This document shows, piece after piece, positions 23,377 to 30,181 of a stretch of DNA of 43,220 nt. The notes beneath the pieces were generated by a model, which saw nothing but the letters and a program-made list of their open reading frames with translations, was not told where the DNA came from and made no database searches. Source of the DNA: Pirellulales bacterium (GTDB lineage Bacteria; Planctomycetota; Planctomycetia; Pirellulales; Thermoguttaceae); contig JADLEL010000178.1 of the NCBI GenBank assembly GCA_020846145.1, forward strand, positions 1-43,220, in the 5' to 3' direction. Position numbers and translations under genes: made by a program. Within the stretch, counting starts at the first letter, position 1; the number at the start of each line of letters is the position of its first letter.

Positions 23377-23445
23377 GAGCCGCGACCACTGGTCGCGGCT
23401 TTGCATTACTCGATCCGCGACCAATGGTCGCGGCTTTGCATTATT
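23377..23445. repeat. Family I tandem palindromes (CCGCGACCActGGTCGCGG) ending at the rpsJ stop
   Basis: Two direct copies of about 34 nt each contain the palindrome CCGCGACCACTGGTCGCGG (ACT changes to AAT in the second), followed by CTTTGCATTA. The TTA at 23441-23443 at the end of the second copy is the complement of the TAA stop codon of rpsJ. Confidence 0.87.
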
Positions 23446-23773
23446 TGTGGCGGCTGGTGGCCTTGATCTTGATATCGACCCCGGCCGGCAAACTCAGCTT
23501 GTTCAACGCTTCGATGGTCTTCGCCGTCGCCTGCATGATATCGATCAATCGCTTGTGCGTGCGAATCTCGAATTGCTGGCGGGCCTTCTTGTCGATGTGC
23601 GGACTCGACAAGACGGTGTAGCGTTCGATGCGCGTCGGCAAGGGAATTGGTCCGTGGACCACGGAACTCGTCCGCTTGGCCGTATCCACGATCTCCATCG
23701 CACATTGATCTAGGATCGCGTGATCGTAGGCCTCCATCCGGATGCGAATGATTTCGTTGCTTTGTCCGGCCAC
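23441..23773 (-). CDS. rpsJ: Small ribosomal subunit protein S10 (uS10)
   Basis: The 110-residue protein has the S10 signature [20 protein letters not shown] near the N-terminus, [37 protein letters not shown] in the middle and a C-terminal strand [15 protein letters not shown]. It is in the 30S head and also serves in antitermination complexes with NusB. The start codon is GTG 23773, with GGGAGGAG six nt upstream, a strong ribosome-binding site. It is the first gene of the superoperon; rpsL, rpsG, fusA and tuf are not upstream. Confidence 0.96.
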   Translation of the reverse strand: MAGQSNEIIRIRMEAYDHAILDQCAMEIVDTAKRTSSVVHGPIPLPTRIERYTVLSSPHIDKKARQQFEIRTHKRLIDIMQATAKTIEALNKLSLPAGVDIKIKATSRHK

Positions 23774-24120
23774 CGAACTCCTCCCGCTATGTGCTCAGCG
23801 CAGACGCGGATTTCCGAAAATATCCCGCCGTCCACGACTCTCGTTCCAATTCCCAATTGCCAAATTAACTATCGCCTTCAAGGCGGAAACCCCAGATCAT
23901 ACATTTTTCGACCGTCCCCGTCAACGGGCCGTAATCGAATTTTTTCGGATTTTTTTCCACTTTTTTCGCCTTCCTTCGAGACGTACATTTTAAGCAAATT
24001 CACTACTTTAACAGGGAATACGCTGTTTTCGGGAATCCTGCACGAAATCCTCGGCCTTTTGACACTATTCTTATTGCCGGAAGAAAACCACCCCTCTCCA
24101 CAAATGGAGGGGATAAAGAA
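23774..24120. other. Gene-free region upstream of the ribosomal superoperon
   Basis: No coding frame can be supported between rpsJ and repeat copy 3. The promoter of the minus-strand superoperon should be here, but I see no convincing -35/-10 pair. A small hairpin, CCCCTCTCCA-caa-ATGGAGGGG, lies at about 24090-24112, and a T-rich stretch is at 23940-23967. Both are noted only as structure. Confidence 0.5.
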
Positions 24121-24330
24121 AAATCGTAACCGTTCACAGGGGACTGTCCCGATTTTCGCGGCGCAAAAGATTATGGTGCTCTAAAAGTGCTTAATCGCCG
24201 CGAAAATGGGACTGTCCCCCTCGCGCCACGGGAAGGGGACAGGTCCATGTTTTCGACCTACCGTTTGTCCAGAAAATACGTTTTCACGCCGAAAAATGGA
24301 CCAGTCCCCGACCGGGGCGTGAACGCTTAC
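24121..24330. repeat. Family A double-hairpin repeat, copy 3 (complete)
   Basis: This complete 210-bp copy is the same length as copy 2 and differs by only a few substitutions. It starts AAATCGTAACCGTTCACAGG and ends GAACGCTTAC. Both hairpins (GGGGACTGTCCC / GGGACTGTCCCC and GGGGACAGGTCC / GGACCAGTCCCC) are intact. It lies between the ribosomal superoperon and the next plus-strand gene. Confidence 0.93.
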
Positions 24331-24494
24331 GAAAAATCCATTTTACGCGTTCCCAAGATCCCGCCTGCGAACGCGCTATCCGCGAGGCCCTGCCTCGCAC
24401 TCGTATAACTCCATTTTGTGCCTGCCCAAATGGTCGGTGATTAGGTCCCCACATACAAATCGAACGCCTTCTCATTTTCAGGAGAATCATTACC

Positions 24495-26849
24495 ATGCGA
24501 CTTACACTCAGAAATCTACTCGCCTATCTCGACGGTATTCTCGAACCCCAAGACGCCCAGGACCTTTCCGTAAAAATCGAGGAGAGCAAATTCGCCTCCG
24601 ATTTGTTGCACCGGATCCGCGATCTCATGCGCCGCATGAGACTGGCCGCACCCGGCATTTCCGAGCGCGGACCTGGCTTGGACCCCAATACCGTCGCCGA
24701 ATATCTCGATAACACCCTTCCCGCCGACCGCGTTACCGATTTCGAAAAAGTCTGCCTCGAAGCGAATACCGCCATGGCCGATTTCCATTTGGCCGAAGTT
24801 GCCGCTTGCCATCAAGTATTGACGCTCGTACTCGGCGAGCCGGCCGAGATCGATCCCCCCTCCCGCGAGCGGATTTATCAACTCCCCGTCCTGGCAAAGC
24901 AGCAGGAATCTGCCCCGCAAGCCCCATCCGCCCACCTTCCCCCGCCGATTCCCTCCCATCCTCAGCAACAATCGTTTGCCCACCAAGATTATTCCTTGGA
25001 TTATCGGACTCGTTCCAAACCCACCGTGCCCGACTATCTTCGCGAACCGCGTAAAAAACGTCCCTGGTTCGCCATCGCGACGGGAACGCTGGCCGCCGTT
25101 TGTTTATTGTTGATCGTTTTGAATGTCTCCCGGCAATTCGAACGCGACTCCGCGCTCGCCAATCTCTTCGTCCGCTGGGGTTGGATGTCTCCCCAGCCGG
25201 AAGTCGCCGCCAACGCGGAGACCTCGAAAAAAGAGGACCGCGCCGCCCCAAAGCAAGCAAACGTTCAAACGACCGCCACCGAGGCTCAAACCTCGTCGGT
25301 TAAAGATAATCCGGAATCCACGCAGCCGCCACCTAGCCCGGATATTCCGGTTCCACCGGCGCTGGGAACTCCGAACGCTCCGCCTGGCGGAACTCCCCCC
25401 CTCGCGCCGCTTCCGGGCGGGGAAGTTCAATCCGGCCCCGGCGAATTGGTAAATGCCGTTCCTCCCCCGCCGTCTCCGCCGGGATCCGAATTGCAGCCCG
25501 CCGTTCCGCTTAAAACCGCACTCGACGCCGCGACCTTTCCCCCCAAAGATCGAGTTGCCACATTACCGCCATCTGGCGGCGGATTGACCGTTAATGCCCC
25601 CGTGGCGCCCGCCAATCCGGTCGGTGAATTGCCGATCGCTTCGCAACCGATCGGGCGGTTCACCTCCCTCGATCCGCAAATTTTGCTCCGTTCCAACGGC
25701 GATTCCGGCAATTGGGAACGCGCGCCGGATAAAGCCATCCTCTATCCCCAGCAGCATTTGCTCGCTCCGCCCACGTTTCGGCCGGCGATCACGCTGACCT
25801 CCAATTTAATCCTGCAATTGCTCGGCGGGACGGAAGTCGCGCTGCTTCCCGAAGATCGTCAAATGCCCTCCGGCATTAAACTCCGGTACGGCCGGGTGGC
25901 GATCAACTCCGTGGCCAATCCCGGCATGAAATTGCGGCTCGTCGTCGGCGAACAAACGGTCGTCCTCACCTTTCTCGATCCCGATTCCAACCTCGCGGTC
26001 TATGTCCGCCGCGTTCATGCGCCGGGCACGAATCCCGAAGACGAAACGAACCGCCTGGTAACCGAAATTTTCGTGACTAAGGACCGCGTCGCTTTGGACG
26101 ACGGCACGGGAAAACCGCTGGAAATCGCCGCCCCCGCCCTCGTTCACCTCTTTCCCCAAATCCCGCCCGTTACCGATCGCCCCAAGGATTTTCCCAAATG
26201 GATCGCCAGCGCCGAGTCCATCGCCGACATCGATCGCCGCGCTTCGCAAGTCATGCTCGATAAATTCACCGCCGAAACGCCCGCCCAACAAAAGCTCCTG
26301 GAACTGGCCGATCCCGGAACCCGGCTGATCGAGCTCCGCCGGCTGGCCGTCCGCTGCTTGGGATACGTCGGTTATTTCGATCCGATGGTGGCCGCCCTCA
26401 ACGATCTCGAATGCAAGGGAGAGTGGTTGGATAAGTATTTCGAATGGCTTTGCGAGGCCGTGAAGCGCGATCCCCAGACCGCGGCCGCGGTGCGCGAGGC
26501 CCTCGAAAAAAATTACAGCCCCCAGGCCGAAAATCTCTATCGCATGCTCTGGGGTTACACCGATCGCGATTTGAGCGCCGGCGAAGACGCCCGGCTGGTA
26601 AAAAATCTCGACGACGAGAACCTGCCCGTTCGGATTTTGGCTTTTTGCAATCTGAAAACGATTACCGAGAAGGACCTGGGCTACAAACCCGAAGCCCCCC
26701 TGCCGCAGCGCGCACGGATGGTGCAGCAGTGGGAACAACGCCTCAAAATCAAGGAAATCCGCAATAAACAGGCCGATCGGAAAAGCGGCCCCGCCCTCCC
26801 CGAACCGCCTCCCACCGCTCCTCCGCCCCCTCCCGCCGCCGAATTTTAA
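24495..26849 (+). CDS. Large single-pass membrane protein with two anti-sigma-like N-terminal modules, unknown function
   Basis: I do not recognise a named family. The 784-residue protein starts with two similar helical modules, LLAYLDGILEPQDAQDLSVK (about 8-27) and TVAEYLDNTLPADRVTDFEK (about 66-85). These recall the cytoplasmic ends of zinc-finger anti-sigma factors (YLDG...), but without their Cys/His ligands. A membrane segment follows at about 191-211. Next come a Pro/Ala/Thr-rich linker (about 225-375), a beta-rich FecR-like domain (about 420-540, ILQLLGGTEVALLPEDRQMP) and a helical domain (about 575-755). The tail is Pro-rich. AGGAG lies ten nt before the ATG. A role as an envelope sensor or scaffold is inference. 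It stands alone on the plus strand. Confidence 0.8.
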   Translation: MRLTLRNLLAYLDGILEPQDAQDLSVKIEESKFASDLLHRIRDLMRRMRLAAPGISERGPGLDPNTVAEYLDNTLPADRVTDFEKVCLEANTAMADFHLAEVAACHQVLTLVLGEPAEIDPPSRERIYQLPVLAKQQESAPQAPSAHLPPPIPSHPQQQSFAHQDYSLDYRTRSKPTVPDYLREPRKKRPWFAIATGTLAAVCLLLIVLNVSRQFERDSALANLFVRWGWMSPQPEVAANAETSKKEDRAAPKQANVQTTATEAQTSSVKDNPESTQPPPSPDIPVPPALGTPNAPPGGTPPLAPLPGGEVQSGPGELVNAVPPPPSPPGSELQPAVPLKTALDAATFPPKDRVATLPPSGGGLTVNAPVAPANPVGELPIASQPIGRFTSLDPQILLRSNGDSGNWERAPDKAILYPQQHLLAPPTFRPAITLTSNLILQLLGGTEVALLPEDRQMPSGIKLRYGRVAINSVANPGMKLRLVVGEQTVVLTFLDPDSNLAVYVRRVHAPGTNPEDETNRLVTEIFVTKDRVALDDGTGKPLEIAAPALVHLFPQIPPVTDRPKDFPKWIASAESIADIDRRASQVMLDKFTAETPAQQKLLELADPGTRLIELRRLAVRCLGYVGYFDPMVAALNDLECKGEWLDKYFEWLCEAVKRDPQTAAAVREALEKNYSPQAENLYRMLWGYTDRDLSAGEDARLVKNLDDENLPVRILAFCNLKTITEKDLGYKPEAPLPQRARMVQQWEQRLKIKEIRNKQADRKSGPALPEPPPTAPPPPPAAEF

Positions 26850-27060
26850 CAATCTCCATCCGGTAAGCCGGCGAGCCAGAGCCGGGCCGTCTCCGGCCGC
26901 CGCTTCCTTTTGATTCTTTGGCCTCTGAATCCCCTTCGGTGGGCGTACCAATCGTCTCAGTTCCCTTCTCTTGGAAAGCTGCCCGTTGTTTAGAAACAAT
27001 TCTCTACCTATAATGCCGTTTGTGGAACGGTTATTTTTCAGATTCAATACGGAGAAGAAC

Positions 27061-27465
27061 ATGAGCGACATTACCCTCGAACAAGCCCAGGCGGCCGTGG
27101 CGGCGGCCCTTGCGAAGGCAAAAGAAATCGGCGTGAAAATGAACATCGCGGTGGTCGATGCGGGAGCGAATTTGAAGGCGTTCGTCCGCATGGACGGCGC
27201 GTGGCTCGGCTCGGTCGATATCGCCCAGAAAAAGGCCAAAACCGCGCGCTTCTTCGACATGCCCACCGGCGAGATCGGCAAGCTCTCCCAACCGGGCGGG
27301 TCGCTCTATAATATCGAGCACTCGAACGGTGGATTGATCACTTTTCCCGGCGGCCTGCCGCTCGCCAACGCCCAAGGCGCGGTGATCGGCGGCATCGGCG
27401 TTTCGGGAAACACCGTCGAAAACGATCACCTGGTCGCTTCCGCCGGCGCCGCCGCCGTGAAATGA
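27061..27465 (+). CDS. GlcG/HbpS-family protein (possible heme-binding)
   Basis: From ATG 27061 the protein has 134 residues and matches the GlcG/HbpS fold: [40 protein letters not shown] and the glycine-rich [20 protein letters not shown]. Members bind heme or other ligands, or sit near glycolate or corrinoid genes; the ligand here is unknown. A longer frame to 26971 adds an N-terminus without similarity, and TACGGAGAAGAAC lies just before 27061, so I chose that start. It is followed by heptamer array H13 and then purH, so no functional link to purH is implied. Confidence 0.85.
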   Translation: MSDITLEQAQAAVAAALAKAKEIGVKMNIAVVDAGANLKAFVRMDGAWLGSVDIAQKKAKTARFFDMPTGEIGKLSQPGGSLYNIEHSNGGLITFPGGLPLANAQGAVIGGIGVSGNTVENDHLVASAGAAAVK

Positions 27466-27470
27466 CGGAG

Positions 27471-27598
27471 CAGGGGATAGGGGATAGGATATAGGGGATA
27501 GGGAACAGGATACAGAATTCAGAAGATTGTTGGAAAGTTGAAATTGGGCTCTCTCCCCCATCCCCTATCCCCCATCCCCTATCCCCTATCCCCTGCCT
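27471..27598. repeat. Heptamer array H13 (TAGGGGA) with inverted arm (CCCTATC)
   Basis: CAGGGGA, TAGGGGA, TAGGATA, TAGGGGA, TAGGGAA, CAGGATA and CAGAATT run in 7-nt register from 27471. After about 35 nt the inverted series CCCCATC, CCCTATC, CCCCATC, CCCTATC, CCCTATC, CCCTGCC follows. The two arms are complementary and could form a long imperfect hairpin. It fills the spacer before purH. Confidence 0.9.
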
Positions 27599-27611
27599 GA
27601 AAGCTCTCCCC

Positions 27612-29180
27612 ATGCAATCTCCCAAAATCCAACACGCGATCATCAGCGTCAGCGACAAGATGGGGCTGGCCGGATTCGCCCGGGGACTTTCCAATGCCGG
27701 CGTGGAAATTTTCAGCACCGGCGGCACCCGCAAGCATTTGGAAAGCGAGGGGATACCCGTCCGCGATATTGCCGATTACACGGGCTTCCCCGAAATGATG
27801 GACGGCCGGCTGAAAACGCTCCATCCCAAGGTCCACGGCGGCATCCTCTGCCGGCACGACAATCCCGAGGACATGAAATCGCTGGCCGAGCACGCCATTC
27901 TCACTTTCGAGTTGGTGGTGGTGAATCTCTATCCTTTCGAGGCCACCATCGCCCGGAAAGGCGTTACCTTCGAGGAAGCCATCGAACAGATCGACATCGG
28001 CGGGCCGACGATGGTCCGCGCCGCGGCTAAAAATCACGCCTTCACCACGGTGGCGACCGATTCGACGCAGTATCCCGAAATTCTCGAGCAGATCGCCGCC
28101 CACGGCTGCACGTCGGCCGAGTTTCGCCGCCGCCTGGCCGCCGAAGCGTTTGCGCACACGGCCGGCTACGACCGGCTGATCGCCGACTACTTTGCCGGCG
28201 AGATGGCCGAAGGGCCGTTCCCCGCCACGATCCGCATGAACCTCAAGTTGAAATCGGTGCTGCGGTACGGCGAAAATCCGCACCAGCAAGCGGCCGTTTA
28301 CAGCCGCTCCGACTATCCCGGCGCGAATGTCGTCGCCGCCAAGCAACTCGGCGGCAAGGAGCTTTCCTACAACAACCTGCTCGACTTGAACAGCGCGCTG
28401 AAGATCGTTCGCACCATGCCCGAACCGGCGGCGGTGGTCATCAAGCACAACAATCCCTGCGGCGCGGCGATGTCCGATTCGCTCGCCGCGGCTTTAGGAC
28501 GAGCGTTGGAGGGCGATCCGTTAAGCGCCTTCGGTTCGGTGCTGGGCATGAATCGTCCCGTGGATGCCGCCGCCGCGCGCGTGCTCTGCGCGCCGGGCCT
28601 GTTCATCGAAGCCATCGTCGCACCCGAGTTCCTCCCCGACGCCCTCGAACTGCTGCAAACCGTCCCCAAGTGGAAGGCCAACGTGCGGCTGCTGAAGGTC
28701 GGCGAACTCGGCCCCGCCGCTCCGCATTGGACCTTCCGCTGCATCGACGGCGGCGCCCTCATGCAAGAGGCCGACGTGCAGCCCGATCCCGAAGACCTGT
28801 GGCGGATCGTCACCGATGTCCAACCCACCGAAAAACAAATGGCCGATCTGCGCTTCGCTTGGGACGTGGTGCGCGACGTGAAATCGAACGCCATCGTGCT
28901 CTGCAAGGATAAGATGCTGCTGGGCACCGGCGCGGGCCAGATGAGCCGCGTCGATTCCGTCGAAATCGCCGTTGCAAAGGCGGGCGACCGGGCCGCCGGA
29001 TCGGTCCTCGCCTCCGACGCCTTCTTTCCCTTCCCCGACTCCATCGAGAAGGCCGCCGCCGCCGGCGTGTCGGCCGTCATTCAGCCCGGCGGCTCGAAAA
29101 AAGACGACGAAGTCATCGCCGAATGCAACCGCCGCGCGATCCCTATGATCTTTACCGAGCGGCGGCACTTTTTGCATTAA
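27612..29180 (+). CDS. purH: Bifunctional AICAR formyltransferase / IMP cyclohydrolase
   Basis: The 522-residue enzyme catalyses the last two steps of IMP synthesis. The N-terminal IMP cyclohydrolase domain (about 1-200) has ISVSDKMGLAGFARGLSNAG and MMDGRLKTLHPKVHGGILCR. The C-terminal formyltransferase domain has the catalytic Lys-His pair in VVIKHNNPCGAAMS (about 275-289) and the FFPFPDSIEKAAAAGVSAVI ending with QPGGSKKDDEVI. Length fits the family. The ATG follows array H13 after GCCTGAAAGCTCTCCCC, with no clear Shine-Dalgarno sequence. It may share a message with trpC 97 nt downstream, although H14 lies between them. Confidence 0.97.
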   Translation: MQSPKIQHAIISVSDKMGLAGFARGLSNAGVEIFSTGGTRKHLESEGIPVRDIADYTGFPEMMDGRLKTLHPKVHGGILCRHDNPEDMKSLAEHAILTFELVVVNLYPFEATIARKGVTFEEAIEQIDIGGPTMVRAAAKNHAFTTVATDSTQYPEILEQIAAHGCTSAEFRRRLAAEAFAHTAGYDRLIADYFAGEMAEGPFPATIRMNLKLKSVLRYGENPHQQAAVYSRSDYPGANVVAAKQLGGKELSYNNLLDLNSALKIVRTMPEPAAVVIKHNNPCGAAMSDSLAAALGRALEGDPLSAFGSVLGMNRPVDAAAARVLCAPGLFIEAIVAPEFLPDALELLQTVPKWKANVRLLKVGELGPAAPHWTFRCIDGGALMQEADVQPDPEDLWRIVTDVQPTEKQMADLRFAWDVVRDVKSNAIVLCKDKMLLGTGAGQMSRVDSVEIAVAKAGDRAAGSVLASDAFFPFPDSIEKAAAAGVSAVIQPGGSKKDDEVIAECNRRAIPMIFTERRHFLH

Positions 29181-29184
29181 GAAA

Positions 29185-29272
29185 GGTCTTGGGTCTTGGG
29201 TCTTAGGTCTTGGATATTGAGTAGTACCGAAAACCCATGACCTAAAATCCAAGACCAAAAAACCAAGACCTT
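29185..29272. repeat. Heptamer array H14 (GGTCTTG) with inverted arm (CCAAGAC)
   Basis: GGTCTTG, GGTCTTG, GGTCTTA, GGTCTTG and GATATTG are in 7-nt register from 29185. The inverted series CCCATGA, CCTAAAA, TCCAAGA, CCAAAAA, ACCAAGA, CCTT follows from 29234. It lies between purH and trpC and ends 5 nt before the trpC start. Confidence 0.9.
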
Positions 29273-29277
29273 CCCCC

Positions 29278-30066
29278 ATGCCCACCATACTCGACGAAAT
29301 TGTCGCGACTAAACGCCGGGAAGTCGAAGAAGCGAAAGCGGCGGTCCCGTTCGAATCGCTTTACGCAGAAATAAAAACCGCCCCCGCCCCGCGCGATTTT
29401 TTGGCCGCGCTCTCGCTTGGCCCGCCCATCCGGCTGATCGCGGAAGTGAAAAAAGCCAGCCCCTCGGCGGGCGTAATCCGCGCGGACTTCGATCCCGTCG
29501 GCATCGCCAAAATCTACGAGCGGCACGGAGCATCTTGCATTAGCGTACTCACCGACGAGTCTTATTTCCAAGGCAGCCTCGAATATCTTCGGCAAATCCG
29601 CGCCGCGGTCGATCTGCCCGTGCTGCGGAAGGATTTTATCATCGATCGCTACCAGGTCGTCGAAGCCCGCGCGGCCGGCGCGGATGCCGTGCTACTCATT
29701 GCCGAATGTCTCGACGATGACGCCCTCGGCGACCTGCACGAGGCAATTCTCGAACTCGGCATGACGCCGCTGGTGGAACTCTACGAACCGGCCAACTTGC
29801 GCCGCGTATTGGATCTCGGCGCGCAACTCATCGGCATCAACAACCGCGATCTGCGCACCTTCCAGGTCGATCTCGGCCACTGCATCCGCCTCCGCCGCAA
29901 CATCCCCGCCGGGCGGATCGTCGTCGCCGAGAGCGGCATCAAAATCCGCCGAAATGCCGAAGAACTCCAAGCCGCCGGACTCCACGCCATGCTCGTCGGC
30001 GAGACCCTCATGGCCTGTGTCGACATCGGCCGCGCGGTGGATGAACTGCTCGGAACGGCCTCGTAA
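29278..30066 (+). CDS. trpC: Indole-3-glycerol phosphate synthase
   Basis: The 262-residue TIM barrel closes the indole ring in tryptophan synthesis. It has the N-terminal helix region ILDEIVATKRREVEEAKAAV, the catalytic EVKKASPSAGVIR (about 58-70), the VLRKDFIID strand, LIAECLDDDAL, INNRDLRTFQVDL and VVAESGIKIRRNAEELQAAG. These hold the conserved Lys, Glu, Asn and Ser residues of the family. Length is typical. No other trp gene is adjacent. The ATG lies 5 nt after array H14, so no clear ribosome-binding site precedes it. Confidence 0.96.
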   Translation: MPTILDEIVATKRREVEEAKAAVPFESLYAEIKTAPAPRDFLAALSLGPPIRLIAEVKKASPSAGVIRADFDPVGIAKIYERHGASCISVLTDESYFQGSLEYLRQIRAAVDLPVLRKDFIIDRYQVVEARAAGADAVLLIAECLDDDALGDLHEAILELGMTPLVELYEPANLRRVLDLGAQLIGINNRDLRTFQVDLGHCIRLRRNIPAGRIVVAESGIKIRRNAEELQAAGLHAMLVGETLMACVDIGRAVDELLGTAS

Positions 30067-30092
30067 CGCGCTTCCATAGCGACCACCCCTAC

Positions 30093-30127
30093 AAAAAAAG
30101 CGAGCCGAGGGGGGGAACCCCTCGGCT
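30093..30127 (-). terminator. Intrinsic terminator of the giant surface-protein gene
   Basis: On the minus strand AGCCGAGGGG-ttccc-CCCCTCGGCT forms a perfect 10-bp stem, followed by CGCTTTTTTT. It lies about 55 nt after the stop codon of the gene at 30182. On the plus strand it could also end the trpC message, though with no T run. Confidence 0.88.
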
Positions 30128-30181
30128 GCGTCGCATCAAAATTTCGCGTCGATCGCTATCGAACGCGTTATCATCTTTTTG

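Noticed and set aside
24187..24408. Short frame beginning MLNRRENGTVPLAPREGDRS, with similar ones at 43-264 and 2707-3012
   Set aside because: The shared part lies in the Family A repeat and the C-termini differ completely after the repeat edge.
25806..27281. Long minus-strand frame (491 codons) opposite the 784-residue membrane protein
   Set aside because: It lies antisense to a gene with clear domains, has no recognisable motif, and long antisense frames are expected in GC-rich DNA.
1285..29272. Heptamer arrays as an assembly or simulation artefact
   Set aside because: Unit sequences differ by locus, the arrays respect gene boundaries, and inverted arms carry their own changes. This cannot be fully excluded without reads, but the pattern is too ordered for misassembly.
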